A stretch of DNA of 64,000 nucleotides from Frigoribacterium sp. Leaf415 (lineage in GTDB: Bacteria > Actinomycetota > Actinomycetes > Actinomycetales > Microbacteriaceae), in NCBI RefSeq assembly GCF_001424645.1, contig NZ_LMQR01000001.1, forward strand, positions 1,233,301 through 1,297,300, in the 5' to 3' direction. Under the pieces are notes generated by a model. That model did no database searches. It was given only the letters and a program-made list of their open reading frames with translations, and was not told the DNA's origin. The position numbers were made by a program, and so were the translations under genes. Shown here piece by piece: positions 44,468 through 54,830 of the stretch; position 1 is the stretch's first letter, and every line of letters starts with the position of its first letter.

Positions 44468-45628
44468 TTACTTGAGGAAGTCCGGGACGTCGAGGTCGTC
44501 GTCACCGTCGTCGAAGGCCGGGTCGACGGCCTGGGTCGCAGGCTCTTCGGGCCGCTTCCAGGCGGCGGGCTCGTGCGTGGCACCGCTGTCGGCGATGGCC
44601 GAGACACCGGCGACCGACGTCGCCGTGGGGCCGTCGGAGTCGACGAAGCTCGAGCGGCGGTCCTTGACCTTGGTCGAGGGCTCGCCACCGTCGAAGCCGG
44701 CCGCGATGACCGTCACGCGCACCTCGTCGCCGAGGGTGTCGTCGATCACGGCACCGAAGATGATGTTGGCCTCGGCGTGGACGGCCTCTTGGACCAGACG
44801 GGCTGCGTCGTTGATCTCGAAGATGCCCAGGTTCGAACCGCCCTGGATGGACAGCAGCACGCCGTGCGCACCGTCGATGCTCGCCTCGAGCAGCGGGGAC
44901 GCCACGGCCAGCTCTGCCGCCTTGATGGCGCGGTCGGCACCCCGCGACGAACCGATGCCCATGAGGGCCGAACCCGCGCCCTGCATGACCGACTTGACGT
45001 CGGCGAAGTCGAGGTTGATCAGACCGGGCGTGGTGATCAGGTCGGTGATGCCCTGGACACCGGCGAGGAGCACCTGGTCGGCCGTGCCGAAGGCCTCGAC
45101 CATGCTGATGCCGCGTTCGCTGATCTCGAGCAGACGGTCGTTGGGGACGACGATGAGGGTGTCGACCTCGTCCTTCAGGGCGGCGACCCCGGCCTCGGCC
45201 TGGGCCTGGCGGCGTTTGCCCTCGAAGCCGAAGGGCTTCGTGACGACACCGATGGTCAAGGCGCCGATCGACTTGGCGATGCGGGCGACGACCGGGGCGC
45301 CGCCCGTACCGGTGCCACCGCCTTCGCCGGCCGTGACGAAGACCATGTCGGCCCCCGCGAGGGCCTCTTCGATCTCTTCGGCGTGGTCCTCGGCCGCACG
45401 GCGGCCGACTTCGGGGTCGGCACCGGCGCCGAGGCCCCGGGTGAGCTCGCGACCGACGTCGAGCTTGACGTCGGCATCGCTCAACAGCAGCGCCTGGGCG
45501 TCGGTGTTGATGGCGATGAACTCCACCCCGCGGAGCCCGAGTTCGATCATGCGGTTGACGGCGTTGACGCCACCGCCGCCGACACCGACGACCTTGATCA
45601 CGGCTAGGTAGTTATGGTTCGTTGTCAC
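44468..45628 (-). CDS. ftsZ: Cell division GTPase FtsZ
   Basis: A 386-residue tubulin homologue that forms the division ring. The GTP loop [19 protein letters not shown], the N-terminal [17 protein letters not shown], and the T7 loop [11 protein letters not shown] are all intact. A variable acidic linker (about residues 320-375) leads to the conserved C-terminal peptide DLDVPDFLK, which binds SepF and other partners. The GTG start directly follows a leader with a notable inverted repeat. FtsQ is upstream with a 138-base gap, larger than other gaps in this block, so ftsZ probably has its own promoter there. Confidence 0.98.
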   Translation of the reverse strand: MTTNHNYLAVIKVVGVGGGGVNAVNRMIELGLRGVEFIAINTDAQALLLSDADVKLDVGRELTRGLGAGADPEVGRRAAEDHAEEIEEALAGADMVFVTAGEGGGTGTGGAPVVARIAKSIGALTIGVVTKPFGFEGKRRQAQAEAGVAALKDEVDTLIVVPNDRLLEISERGISMVEAFGTADQVLLAGVQGITDLITTPGLINLDFADVKSVMQGAGSALMGIGSSRGADRAIKAAELAVASPLLEASIDGAHGVLLSIQGGSNLGIFEINDAARLVQEAVHAEANIIFGAVIDDTLGDEVRVTVIAAGFDGGEPSTKVKDRRSSFVDSDGPTATSVAGVSAIADSGATHEPAAWKRPEEPATQAVDPAFDDGDDDLDVPDFLK

Positions 45629-45645
45629 GTCCGGGCCTCCGCTTG

Positions 45646-45670
45646 AACCTTAACTCTGCAGTTGAAGGTT
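45646..45670 (-). promoter_or_regulatory. Inverted repeat in the ftsZ leader
   Basis: AACCTTAACT (45646-45655) and AGTTGAAGGTT (45660-45670) are reverse complements except for one extra base, around CTGC. The element lies 18 bases before the ftsZ GTG and is AT-rich compared with its surroundings. A TACCAT sequence upstream on the minus strand might be a -10, which would place the repeat in the mRNA leader. Confidence 0.55.
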
Positions 45671-45766
45671 AAAGTTGTACATGGTATGCAAGTTCTGCAG
45701 TCACAAGGTATGGGTGCGCTGCAGGCGTCGTCGCCAGGGTGTCCAGCGTGTCGCGAACACACCCTC

Positions 45767-46921
45767 TCATCTCGTCCTGATGATCCCGTTGTCGGGGGCG
45801 GACACGTCGTACTCGACGCTCGCGCCCGGGTCGCGGCGTGCCTGGTCCGCGATCAGCCCCGCGAGCACCTGAGCTTTCTTCGCCGACTCGTCGGCGCTGC
45901 CCCACACGACCCGTTCACCGGAGGTGAGCTGCAGGGTCACGTCGTCGGCCGTCGAGGCGGTCACGGTGTCGACGGTGGACCGCAGCGTGACCGGCAGCGC
46001 CAACAGCACCTCGGCGACCGAGCGGTACGCGGGGCCGTCCAGGGCCGCTCCCCCGACGTCGACGAGGGGCACCCCCTCTTGCCGGGCGTCGAGTTCTTGC
46101 ACGACGACGCCGGCCGGGTCGACGAGTTCGAAGCCCTCCCCCGCGGCGACCGTGGCGACGGGCTGGCGCTCCTGGATGCGGACGACGAGCGTGTGCGGCG
46201 GAGCGGTCTCTGTCACGTAGCTGGCGATGAGGGGGAAGGCCGCGAGCTCGCGGGTGACCTCGTCGAAGTCGATCATCGCGAGGGGCGTCCCGAGCTGTCC
46301 GTCGAGTGCCGTCTGAACCGCCGAGGCGTCGACGCGTTCGGTCCCTTCGACGCGGATGGTCTGCAACGACAGCAGCGGGGAGAACACGGCGACCGCGACG
46401 GACGCGACGAGGAGGAGGACGACGGCCCCGAGCGACACCAGGGTCGCCCGACGGTGTCGGCTGCGACGCGTGAAGCGACGGACCTCGACGCGCTCGACGC
46501 GCCTCCGTTCGCTCGACGCCCGACGTGCCTGCTTGCGGGCCGCGGCGGCTCGCGCCTTGGCCTCGGCGGCCGTGCCGTCGGGTGCCTCGATGCGCGGCGG
46601 CTCGGAGCCGCCGGGGGCGCCCGTCGCGCGCGAGTCGGTCGCGTCCGTGGACGCGGGCTTCGACACGCGGTCACGCCAGGCCGCAGGGGCTCCGGCGACC
46701 GTCCCGAGACGATCCCTCAGCGTGGACGGGGACGACGACGGGCCGGTGCCCCCGTCGCCCTGCGCCGTCGAGCCACCCGTCGCCACGCGCGGAGGACGCG
46801 GATCGCCCACGACGGGGACGGGCCCCGTGGCGTCCGAGTCCCGGCCTCGCCGACGTCGGGTCGGGGCCGCCGGCGGGGTCGCGGCGGGTTCCGGCTCGTC
46901 GAATCCGTCGGGCCGCTTCAT
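45767..46921 (-). CDS. ftsQ: Cell division protein FtsQ
   Basis: A 384-residue bitopic divisome protein. A very long cytoplasmic tail (about 170 residues, Pro/Arg/Ala/Asp-rich, with a basic ARKQARRASSERRRVERV segment) precedes one membrane helix (about 172-195). The POTRA domain follows (LLSLQTIRVEGTERVDASAV) and the FtsQ beta domain (VRIQERQPVATVAAGEGFEL). It links early and late division proteins. ATG at 46921 is chosen; upstream the frame overlaps murC. It lies 37 bases after murC. The tail is longer than in most bacteria, though long tails are usual in actinobacteria. Confidence 0.93.
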   Translation of the reverse strand: MKRPDGFDEPEPAATPPAAPTRRRRGRDSDATGPVPVVGDPRPPRVATGGSTAQGDGGTGPSSSPSTLRDRLGTVAGAPAAWRDRVSKPASTDATDSRATGAPGGSEPPRIEAPDGTAAEAKARAAAARKQARRASSERRRVERVEVRRFTRRSRHRRATLVSLGAVVLLLVASVAVAVFSPLLSLQTIRVEGTERVDASAVQTALDGQLGTPLAMIDFDEVTRELAAFPLIASYVTETAPPHTLVVRIQERQPVATVAAGEGFELVDPAGVVVQELDARQEGVPLVDVGGAALDGPAYRSVAEVLLALPVTLRSTVDTVTASTADDVTLQLTSGERVVWGSADESAKKAQVLAGLIADQARRDPGASVEYDVSAPDNGIIRTR

Positions 46922-46958
46922 CGGAGGGCCCCCGACGCCACGGACCTGCTGTGACGAG

Positions 46959-48389
46959 TCACTCCGCGGAGTCCTCCGCGACGGCGACGACGGGCTCGTG
47001 AGCCGCGTCGAGCGAGCCGAGCAGTTGCGGCACGATGCGGTAGACGTCGCCGCAACCGAGCGTGATGACGAAGTCCCCGTCGCGCGCGACCTCGGCGGTG
47101 CGGTCGGCCGCGGCCTGCCAGTCGGACACGAAGTCCACGCGGTCGGGGTCGGCGAAGCGTTCGGACACGAGCGCGCCGGTGACGCCGGGCTCGGGGTCCT
47201 CGCGCGCACCGTACACGTCGAGCACGATGGTGTGGTCCGCGAGGCGCTCGTAGGTCTCGGCGAACTCGCCGGCCATCATCCGCGTCCGGCTGTAGAGATG
47301 GGGTTGGTGCACGGCGATGAGGCGCCCGTCGCCCACCACGGAGCGCGCGGCCTGCAGGGCGGCGGCGACCTCGGTGGGGTGGTGGGCGTAGTCGTCGTAC
47401 ACGCTGACGCCCCGGACGACACCGTGGAGCTCGAACCGCCGCTCGGTGCCCCCGAAGGTCTCGAGACCTGCGATGGCGGCCTCGGGGTCGACCCCCAGAC
47501 CGACGAGGACGGCGAAGGCACCGGCGGCGTTGACGGCGTTGTGCCGCCCGGGCACGCGCAACTGCACGGGCCACGAACGCCCCTCGGCGTGCAGCGTGAA
47601 CGAGACCGGACCGGTCGAGGCGACGTCGCTCAGGCGCACGTCGGCGTCGGCGGCTGCGCCGAAGGTCACGACGTGCGGGTGGTCGAGACGCCCGGCGACA
47701 CGGACGGCACCGGCGTCGTCGCTCGAGACCACGACGAACTCGCGCGCGGCCGACGCGAACCGGACGAAGGCGTCGTCGAACGCCTCGTGCGAGCCGTAAT
47801 GGTCGAGGTGATCGGCGTCGACGTTGGTGATCAGGGCGACCGAGGTGTCGTAGAGCAGGAACGACCCGTCGGACTCGTCGGCCTCGACGACGAAGAGGTC
47901 GTCGTCGCCGCCGCGGGCGCTGACGCCCAGAGACTGGATGACCCCGCCGTTCACGAAGCTCGGGTCGTGCCCGGCGGCGAGCAGGGCGGTGACGATCATG
48001 CCCGTCGACGTGGTCTTCCCGTGCGCTCCGGCCACCGACACGAGCCGCTGCTGCCCGATGAGCCAGGCGAGTGCCTGCGAACGGTGCAGGACGGGCAGGC
48101 CCTTCGTCAGCGCGAGCTGGTACTCGGGGTTGTCCTGCCAGAGGGCACCGGTCACCACGAGCGTGTCGGCGTCGCCGACGTTGGCGGCGTCGTGACCGAT
48201 GGAGATCTCGGCGCCCAGCGACCGGAGCGACTCGACGGCTGCGCTGTCACGGGCGTCCGACCCCGTGACCCGGTGGCCGGCGGCGAGGAACACGCGGGCG
48301 ATGCCGCTCATGCCGGAGCCGCCTATGCCGACGAAGTGGACGGCGCCGAGTTCGGCGGGGATCGGCTGGTCGAGGTCGGGCTTGATCAT
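46959..48389 (-). CDS. murC: UDP-N-acetylmuramate--L-alanine ligase
   Basis: A 476-residue Mur ligase that adds L-Ala to UDP-MurNAc, the first step of the stem peptide. [17 protein letters not shown] is the UDP-binding loop, [14 protein letters not shown] the ATP P-loop, [11 protein letters not shown] the metal-binding Glu, [11 protein letters not shown] the Mur signature, and [10 protein letters not shown] the third-domain block. The start ATG overlaps the murG stop (ATGA). The order murG-murC-ftsQ-ftsZ is standard for actinobacteria. Confidence 0.97.
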   Translation of the reverse strand: MIKPDLDQPIPAELGAVHFVGIGGSGMSGIARVFLAAGHRVTGSDARDSAAVESLRSLGAEISIGHDAANVGDADTLVVTGALWQDNPEYQLALTKGLPVLHRSQALAWLIGQQRLVSVAGAHGKTTSTGMIVTALLAAGHDPSFVNGGVIQSLGVSARGGDDDLFVVEADESDGSFLLYDTSVALITNVDADHLDHYGSHEAFDDAFVRFASAAREFVVVSSDDAGAVRVAGRLDHPHVVTFGAAADADVRLSDVASTGPVSFTLHAEGRSWPVQLRVPGRHNAVNAAGAFAVLVGLGVDPEAAIAGLETFGGTERRFELHGVVRGVSVYDDYAHHPTEVAAALQAARSVVGDGRLIAVHQPHLYSRTRMMAGEFAETYERLADHTIVLDVYGAREDPEPGVTGALVSERFADPDRVDFVSDWQAAADRTAEVARDGDFVITLGCGDVYRIVPQLLGSLDAAHEPVVAVAEDSAE

Positions 48390-49501
48390 GATGTCTCGCT
48401 GAGGTCGGAGTTCTGGGAGGACGAGGAGGCGCGGCCCACGGCGTCGAGGACGAGGTCGACCGTGCGGTCGGTGCCGTCGCGCACTCCGACCGAGGCGGCA
48501 CGGACCGCCATGTCGGCCACGACGGCCCGGTCGAGCAGCAGCGGGACGAGCGTGCGCTCGACCCACGAGGGCGTGAAATCGGCGTCGGCGACGAGCAGTG
48601 CTCCCCCGGCACCGACGACGTCGGTGGCGTTGTGTCGCTGTTCGCCGTTGCCCACCGGGTAGGGCACGAGCGCCGAGGGCAGGCCGAGCGCGGTGAGCTC
48701 GCTCACCGTCGCCGAACCGGCCCGGGAGACGACGAAGTCGGCCGCCGAGAGCGCGAGGTCCATGCGGTCGCAGTACCGGACCAGGTGGTGGCCGTCGAGA
48801 TCGGTCGAGGTGAGGTCGGACTTCTCACCCGTGATGTGCAGGATCTGCCAGCCGGCGCCGAGCACGCTGACGGCTGCCTTCGACATGGTCTCGTTGAGGC
48901 GCCGGGCACCGGTCGAGCCTCCCGTGACGAGCAGCGTCGGACGCGAGGGGTCGAGGTCGAACGCCGCGACGGCCTCGTCGCGGTGGGCCCGCCGGTCGAG
49001 GGACTCGATCTCGTCACGCAACGGCATGCCGACCTGCCGTCCACCCCGGAGGCGGGTGGAGCGGAAGACGACGCCGACGTGGGACGAGAGGAACGAGCCG
49101 AGCACGTTGGCCATGCCGGGCTTCGCGTTGGCCTCGTGGACGACCACGGGCACCTTCGACCGCCATGCGGCGACGTAGGCGGGGGCGGCTGCGTAGCCGC
49201 CGAATCCCACGACGACGTCGACGTCGTGTTGTGCGAGCAGGGACCGGATGCCGTCGATCGCACCCGCGAGTCGGCCCGGGAAACGCAGGGCCGCCGCCGA
49301 GGGCTTCCGGGGGAAGGGAAGCCGGGGCACGGTCAACAACTCGTATCCGCGTTGCGGGACGAGCCGGGCCTCGAGCCCCTCGGCCGTGCCGAGCACGAGG
49401 ACGGTCGCGTCGGGCTCGCGTCGTCGGAGCCGATCGGCCACGGCGAGGAGGGGGTTCACGTGCCCGGCGGTGCCACCGCCGGCGAGGAGATACGTCGTCA
49501 C
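48386..49501 (-). CDS. murG: UDP-N-acetylglucosamine--undecaprenyl-pyrophosphoryl-MurNAc-pentapeptide transferase
   Basis: A 371-residue GT-B glycosyltransferase that makes lipid II from lipid I at the inner face of the membrane. [18 protein letters not shown] is the first G loop, [17 protein letters not shown] the second. [15 protein letters not shown] and [20 protein letters not shown], then [13 protein letters not shown] bind UDP-GlcNAc. The C-terminal 15 residues (Ser-rich) follow a dispersed decamer (48424-48433), which encodes RAS. The GTG start overlaps the ftsW stop (GTGA). Confidence 0.97.
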   Translation of the reverse strand: MTTYLLAGGGTAGHVNPLLAVADRLRRREPDATVLVLGTAEGLEARLVPQRGYELLTVPRLPFPRKPSAAALRFPGRLAGAIDGIRSLLAQHDVDVVVGFGGYAAAPAYVAAWRSKVPVVVHEANAKPGMANVLGSFLSSHVGVVFRSTRLRGGRQVGMPLRDEIESLDRRAHRDEAVAAFDLDPSRPTLLVTGGSTGARRLNETMSKAAVSVLGAGWQILHITGEKSDLTSTDLDGHHLVRYCDRMDLALSAADFVVSRAGSATVSELTALGLPSALVPYPVGNGEQRHNATDVVGAGGALLVADADFTPSWVERTLVPLLLDRAVVADMAVRAASVGVRDGTDRTVDLVLDAVGRASSSSQNSDLSETS

Positions 49502-50805
49502 CGCAGAGACCCTACCCGTTGTCGCGGGAGCCCCTGCGGCGCGTCGGCCTCTTCGGGCACCCGGGCGAACGAGAGCACCACGCCGATGGCCACGAGCGTG
49601 ACGATCAACGCCGACCCACCCGCCGAGATGAGCGGTAGAGGGACGCCCAGCACGGGCAGCAGCCCCAGCACGACCGCGATGTTGACGAGCGCCTGGCCGA
49701 TGATCCACGCCGTGATGGCCCCGGTCGTCACGCGGACGAAGGGGTCGTTGGTGCGACGGATGATCTTGACGAAGCCCACGGCGAGGACGATGAACAGCGC
49801 CAACACGACCATCGCACCGATCAACCCGAGCTCTTCACCGACGATGGCGAAGATGAAGTCGTTGTCGGCCTCGGGCAGCCAGGACCACTTCGACTTCGAG
49901 TTGCCGAGGCCGACGCCGAAGAGTCCCCCCGAGGCCAGCGCCCAGGTGCCGTGCAGGGTCTGCCAGCACTCGGCCTGGTACTGGCTCGAATCGGTGCAGC
50001 CCGACAGCCAGGCGGCGATGCGTGAGTTGCGCGAGCTGGAGCCCTGGGCGATCAGGGGCACGACGACCGCCAGGAACGCGAGCGGCGCGAGCAGGTAGCG
50101 CAGACGGACGCCGGCGAACCAGACGGCCGCGAAGACGAGCAGGAGCATGATCATGGTCGTCCCGAGGTCGCCGCCGAGCACGACGAGACCGATCGCGACG
50201 CCGGCCACGGGCACGAGCGGGATCGCCAGGTGCTTCCAGTCGTCGAGCAGGTCGCGCTTGACGGAGAGGATCATGCCGAGCCAGATCGCCAACGCGAGCT
50301 TGACGGCCTCGGAGGGCTGCGCCGTGAACGAGCCGAGGTCGATCCAGTTGCGGTTGCCCCCGATCTCGTAGCCGAGGGGCGAGAAGACGAGGAGTTGCAG
50401 GACGATCGTCGCGCCGAGGACGTGCCACGCCCAGCGCTTGAGGAACGACACGGGCAGCCGCGACACGATGAGCATGAGCGGGATGCCCACGGCCGCGTAC
50501 GTGCCCTGTCGGATGAACGCGCCGAAGAACGACGTGTGACGCGACGAGATGTACTGCTCGACCGACGAGGACGAGAGCACCATGACGAGCCCGAGCACGA
50601 CCATGAACAACGTCGTGCCGAGGATCACGAAGTACGAGCCGGTCTCGGCGGCGAAGAGCTTCTTGACGCGGACGACCGCACCGGCGGTGCGTTTCGAGGA
50701 CCCCAGCCCGGTCGACGCGTCGTCGGTCGGCCGGACGGGCCCGCGGCTCGTGCGACCCGACTCAGTCGGCCGACGGCGCGGGAGGCTGGACGGCGGGTTG
50801 GCCAT
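49498..50805 (-). CDS. ftsW: Peptidoglycan glycosyltransferase FtsW (SEDS family)
   Basis: A 435-residue protein with about ten membrane helices. It polymerises lipid II into glycan strands at the septum, together with FtsI. FSPLGYEIGGNRNWIDLGSF, QPSEAVKLALAIW, GGDLGTTMIM, and NDFIFAIVGEELGLIGA with PLISAGGSALIV are SEDS landmarks. About 50 residues of basic, Ser/Thr-rich cytoplasmic tail precede helix one. ATG at 50805 with GAGGGG 8 bases upstream is preferred to the GTG at 50814. It overlaps the end of murD by 44 bases. Confidence 0.95.
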   Translation of the reverse strand: MANPPSSLPRRRPTESGRTSRGPVRPTDDASTGLGSSKRTAGAVVRVKKLFAAETGSYFVILGTTLFMVVLGLVMVLSSSSVEQYISSRHTSFFGAFIRQGTYAAVGIPLMLIVSRLPVSFLKRWAWHVLGATIVLQLLVFSPLGYEIGGNRNWIDLGSFTAQPSEAVKLALAIWLGMILSVKRDLLDDWKHLAIPLVPVAGVAIGLVVLGGDLGTTMIMLLLVFAAVWFAGVRLRYLLAPLAFLAVVVPLIAQGSSSRNSRIAAWLSGCTDSSQYQAECWQTLHGTWALASGGLFGVGLGNSKSKWSWLPEADNDFIFAIVGEELGLIGAMVVLALFIVLAVGFVKIIRRTNDPFVRVTTGAITAWIIGQALVNIAVVLGLLPVLGVPLPLISAGGSALIVTLVAIGVVLSFARVPEEADAPQGLPRQRVGSLR

Positions 50806-52327
50806 CGACGTCACCCCTCAAGTGTTCGTGTACGGCTTGGGCGAAGGATCGCCCGCGGGCCGTGTAGTCGGTGAACTGGTCCATGGACGCCGCCGCCGGG
50901 GCGAGGAGCACGGTGTCTCCGGGTCGGGCCACGCTCGCGGCGAGGCGCACGGCCGTCGGCATCACCTGCCCAGTGTCGGTGGCGTCGACCTCGAAGACGG
51001 GGATGCCGGGCGCGTGTCGGGAGAAGGCCTGCCGGAGGGGCTCACGGTCGACGCCCACGAACACGGCCGCCCGGACGGCGCCCGTCGACTCGAGGACGAG
51101 CGGCTCGACGTCGACGCCCTTGAAGAGGCCACCGACGATCCACACGACCGACGGGAAGGCCGTCAAGGAGGCGCGCGCGGCGTGGGGGTTGGTCGCCTTC
51201 GAGTCGTCCACCCACGTCACTCCGCCGGACTCGGCCACGACCTCGGTGCGGTGGTGGTCCACCGCGAAGCCGGCGAGGGCGTCGCGGATCGAGACGGGGG
51301 CGACACCCACCGCACGCACGAGCGCGGCGGCGGCGAGCACGTCCTCGACGAGGTGGTCGGCCCCGAGACCGACACCCTGGAGCGCCTCCCGGGTGGTCAG
51401 TTCGAGCGCCTGGGTCCGACGCTCGGCGAGGAACGCACGGTCGGCCAGCACGGCGACGCCGTCGCCCGTCACGATGCCGACCTCGCTCGGCCCCGGGGCG
51501 TCGAGCCCGAAGCCCACGGCGCGGCAGCCCTCCTCGACGTCCGCCTCCTCGACCATGCGGAGGGTGGCCTCGTCATCCTTGTTGTAGACGCAGGCCACGA
51601 CCGTGTTCTCGTACACCTTGGCCTTGGCGGCACGGTAGGCGTCCACGCCGCCGTGCCACTCGAGGTGGTCCGCCTCGAGGTTGAGACAGACGGAGGCGCG
51701 GGGCCGGAGGGCACCGGGGCCCTCGGTGGGCAGATAGTGCAGTTGGTGGCTGGAGAGCTCGACGACGAACAGGTCGAAGCCGTCGGGGTCGCGCACCGCG
51801 TCGAGGACGGGGACGCCGATGTTGCCGCAGGGCGCCACGCGACGGCCGTCCGCGGCGGCCATCGCCGCCGCCAGCTGCGTCGTCGTGGTCTTGCCGTTGG
51901 TCCCCGTGACGAGCACCCAGTCGGCCACGCGCTCCACCTTGTCGCGGACGCGCCAGGCGAGTTCGACGTCGCCCCAGACGGCCAGCCCCGACCCGACGGC
52001 CCACCGGACCAGGGGGTGATGCGGGGCGAAGCCCGGGCTGGCGACCACGAGCTGCGCGTCGAAGGCCGTGAGCGTCGACGAGGGCGCCTCGAGGGACTCG
52101 ACCTCGTCGAGACGCGCCCCGATCAGCTGCAGCAGTTCGGCCTTGTCGGGATCGACCGCGGGTGCCACGACGAGGACGTCGGCGCCCAGCTCGGCCAGGG
52201 TGTCGGCCACCGAGAAACCGGTCGCGCCGAGCCCGAGGACGGCCACGCGCAGGCCCGACCAGTCGGCGTGCCAGCTGTCGAGCCCGGCCAGTCGCTCGAC
52301 GAGGGGGGCGGTGCTGCCGTCGCTCAT
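50762..52327 (-). CDS. murD: UDP-N-acetylmuramoylalanine--D-glutamate ligase
   Basis: A 521-residue Mur ligase that adds D-Glu to UDP-MurNAc-L-Ala. [15 protein letters not shown] binds UDP-MurNAc, [14 protein letters not shown] is the P-loop, [12 protein letters not shown] the metal site, [12 protein letters not shown] the Mur signature and [17 protein letters not shown] the D-Glu domain block. At 521 residues it is longer than the E. coli enzyme (438), as in many actinobacteria. The ATG overlaps the mraY stop (ATGA). One dispersed decamer lies inside at 51166-51175. Confidence 0.97.
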   Translation of the reverse strand: MSDGSTAPLVERLAGLDSWHADWSGLRVAVLGLGATGFSVADTLAELGADVLVVAPAVDPDKAELLQLIGARLDEVESLEAPSSTLTAFDAQLVVASPGFAPHHPLVRWAVGSGLAVWGDVELAWRVRDKVERVADWVLVTGTNGKTTTTQLAAAMAAADGRRVAPCGNIGVPVLDAVRDPDGFDLFVVELSSHQLHYLPTEGPGALRPRASVCLNLEADHLEWHGGVDAYRAAKAKVYENTVVACVYNKDDEATLRMVEEADVEEGCRAVGFGLDAPGPSEVGIVTGDGVAVLADRAFLAERRTQALELTTREALQGVGLGADHLVEDVLAAAALVRAVGVAPVSIRDALAGFAVDHHRTEVVAESGGVTWVDDSKATNPHAARASLTAFPSVVWIVGGLFKGVDVEPLVLESTGAVRAAVFVGVDREPLRQAFSRHAPGIPVFEVDATDTGQVMPTAVRLAASVARPGDTVLLAPAAASMDQFTDYTARGRSFAQAVHEHLRGDVDGQPAVQPPAPSAD

Positions 52328-53427
52328 GAGGTGCGGAGGATCCATTCGAGGTAGAAGGTGCCGACGCCGGCGGCGACGAAGAGCCCGGCGATGATCCAGA
52401 AGCGGACGACGACGGTCACCTCGGCCCAGCCCTTGAGCTCGAAGTGGTGGTGCAGGGGGCTCATCAGGAAGATGCGCTTGCCCTTCGTGATCTTGAAGTA
52501 CGCGCGTTGCAGGATCACCGACCCCGTGACCACGATGAAGAGACCACCGATCAGGACGAGCAGCAGTTCGGTGCGGCTGAGGATGGCCAGGGCGGCCAGC
52601 GCCCCGCCGAGGCCGAGCGACCCGGTGTCGCCCAGGAAGATCTGTGCGGGCGAGGTGTTCCACCAGAGGAACCCGATGAGCCCACCGCAGATGCAGGCGG
52701 CGACCACGGCGAGGTCGAGCGGGTCGGCCACCTGGTAGCAGGCGCCCCGCGTGGCCTCGTCGAGACGCACGCTGGTGCAGAGCTGGTTGTTCTGCCAGAA
52801 GCCGATGAAGATGTACGACGCGATCGCGAGGATCGACGCACCCGTGGCGAGGCCGTCCAGGCCGTCGGCGACGTTGACGCCGTTCGAGGTGCTCACGGTG
52901 ATCAGGACGACCCAGATCAGGAACAAGCCGCCGCCGATGATCGTCCCGAAGAACATGAAGTCGAGCCACGGGATGTCCCGGAGGCCGGAGATCATCGTCG
53001 ACGCGGGTGCGAGACCGCGATCGTTCGTGAACGAGAGCGCCAGGACGGCGAACACCGCCCCCACGACGACCTGCCCGGCGATCTTCGCCCAGCCGCCGAG
53101 CCCGAGGCTGCGCTGGTTGCGCACCTTGAGGAAGTCGTCGAGGAACCCGACCACGCCGAGGCCGACCATCATGAAGAGGACGAGCATCCCGCTGAGCGTG
53201 AGCTCGTCCCGGCCTGCCAGGTGACCGATGAAGTAGCCGAGCACCGTGCCGATGATCAGGACGATGCCGCCCATGGTCGCCGTGCCGCGCTTCGTGTGGT
53301 GCGACTGCGGACCGTCGTCGCGGATGAACTGGCCCCAGCCGAGGCGGTGGAAGAGCTTGATGAACGCCGGCGTCATCAGCAGCGTGAACGCGAGGGAGAA
53401 CCCGCCGCCGATCAACAGCGCGATCAT
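52324..53427 (-). CDS. mraY: Phospho-MurNAc-pentapeptide transferase
   Basis: A 367-residue enzyme with about ten membrane helices. It joins UDP-MurNAc-pentapeptide to undecaprenyl phosphate and so makes lipid [16 protein letters not shown] (near residue 43), [19 protein letters not shown] with the Asp pair, [24 protein letters not shown] and the histidine motif [13 protein letters not shown] are all present. ATG overlaps the murF stop (ATGA); the frame beyond it is antisense-like only. Confidence 0.97.
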   Translation of the reverse strand: MIALLIGGGFSLAFTLLMTPAFIKLFHRLGWGQFIRDDGPQSHHTKRGTATMGGIVLIIGTVLGYFIGHLAGRDELTLSGMLVLFMMVGLGVVGFLDDFLKVRNQRSLGLGGWAKIAGQVVVGAVFAVLALSFTNDRGLAPASTMISGLRDIPWLDFMFFGTIIGGGLFLIWVVLITVSTSNGVNVADGLDGLATGASILAIASYIFIGFWQNNQLCTSVRLDEATRGACYQVADPLDLAVVAACICGGLIGFLWWNTSPAQIFLGDTGSLGLGGALAALAILSRTELLLVLIGGLFIVVTGSVILQRAYFKITKGKRIFLMSPLHHHFELKGWAEVTVVVRFWIIAGLFVAAGVGTFYLEWILRTS

Positions 53428-54830
53428 GCGGTCACCCCGGCCAGACGGTCGCCCAGGAGGCGCAGGCCGGCCGACTTGGACGACTTCACGAGGACGACGT
53501 CCCCGGCTCGCAGGGTGCCCTGCAGGAGGTCGTAGGCCTCGTCGATCGTGTCGACCAGCACGCTTTCTCCGTCCCACGAGCCTTCGAGGCCCGCCGCCAT
53601 GTGGATGTGCCGCGCCTCGTGGCCGACGACCACGAGCTGGCGGACGTTCAGCCGGACGACCAGTCGGCCGACGCGGTCGTGCTCGTCCCGTGCGTACTCG
53701 CCGAGCTCGGCCATCTCGCCGAGGACGGCCACCGAGCGATGGTCGGGACCCGTGATCTGGGCGAGCGTCTTCAGGGCCGCGGCGACCGAGTCGGGGCTCG
53801 CGTTGTAGGCGTCGTTCACGACGGTGACGCCGCCGGGCGCGTCGAGGACCTCCATGCGCCAACGCTCGGCCCGCGTCACGCCCTCGAGGACCGTGACGGC
53901 CCGGTCGAGGTCGACGCCCCACTCGCCGACGACGCTGAGGGCCGCCAGGGCGTTCATCACGTGGTGCTCGCCGAGGATGCGCAGCGACACCCGGCGACTC
54001 GTGTCGCCGTGCTCGAAGGTGAAGGACGTGCCGGCGGCCGAGACGTCGATGTCGGACGCCCGGTAGTCGGCCGACGGGCTCTGCCCGAAGGTCACGACCC
54101 GGGCGGCGGTCACGGACGCCATGCCCGCGACGCGATCGTCGTCCGCGTTGAGGACGGCCGTCCCCGTGGCGGGCAGGTCGGTCACCATCTCGGCCTTGGC
54201 CGCACGGGTGCCCTCGATGCCGCCGAAGCCGCCCGCGTGGGCGAGGCCGACCTTCAGCACCACCCCTGTGTCGGGACGGGCGATGTCGACGAGACGGGCG
54301 ATCTCGCCCGGCCCGCTCGCACCCATCTCGACGACCAGGTACTCGGTGGCCTCGTCGATGCGCAGCATCGAGATCGGAGCGCCGACGTGGTTGTTGAACG
54401 ACCCCTGCGGCGCGACGGTGGCCGCGACGTCGCTCAGGACGGCGCGCAGCATGTTCTTGGTGCTCGTCTTGCCGTTGGAGCCCGTGACACCGACGACCTT
54501 GAGCCGGCCGAGACCTCGGACGTGCTCGACGACGGCGGCGGCGAGGCGCGACAGCGCGACGACTCCGTCGTCGACGACGACGAGCGGCGCGGTCGTGTCG
54601 ACCTCGCGCTCGGCGACCACCAAAGCCGCGCCGTTCGCGGTGGCGGCCTCGACGAAGAGGTGGCCGTCGGTGACCTCACCACGCAGGGCGAAGAAGACGG
54701 ACCCCGGGGTGACCAGACGCGAGTCGGTCTCGACGGTGCCGTCGACCGGGGTCGCGACCCGCGCCTCCTCGGGGTGGACCAGGCGTCCGCCGGTGATCTC
54801 GGCGATCTGGAGGGGCGTGAGCGCGATCAC
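53424..54830 (-). CDS. murF: UDP-N-acetylmuramoyl-tripeptide--D-alanyl-D-alanine ligase
   Basis: A 468-residue Mur ligase that attaches D-Ala-D-Ala to finish the stem pentapeptide. [17 protein letters not shown] is the P-loop, [13 protein letters not shown] and [12 protein letters not shown] metal and substrate sites, [14 protein letters not shown] [15 protein letters not shown] the third domain, and [10 protein letters not shown] the late block. The GTG start overlaps the murE stop (GTGA). One dispersed decamer lies near the 5' end (54760-54769, coding for EEAR). Confidence 0.97.
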   Translation of the reverse strand: MIALTPLQIAEITGGRLVHPEEARVATPVDGTVETDSRLVTPGSVFFALRGEVTDGHLFVEAATANGAALVVAEREVDTTAPLVVVDDGVVALSRLAAAVVEHVRGLGRLKVVGVTGSNGKTSTKNMLRAVLSDVAATVAPQGSFNNHVGAPISMLRIDEATEYLVVEMGASGPGEIARLVDIARPDTGVVLKVGLAHAGGFGGIEGTRAAKAEMVTDLPATGTAVLNADDDRVAGMASVTAARVVTFGQSPSADYRASDIDVSAAGTSFTFEHGDTSRRVSLRILGEHHVMNALAALSVVGEWGVDLDRAVTVLEGVTRAERWRMEVLDAPGGVTVVNDAYNASPDSVAAALKTLAQITGPDHRSVAVLGEMAELGEYARDEHDRVGRLVVRLNVRQLVVVGHEARHIHMAAGLEGSWDGESVLVDTIDEAYDLLQGTLRAGDVVLVKSSKSAGLRLLGDRLAGVTA

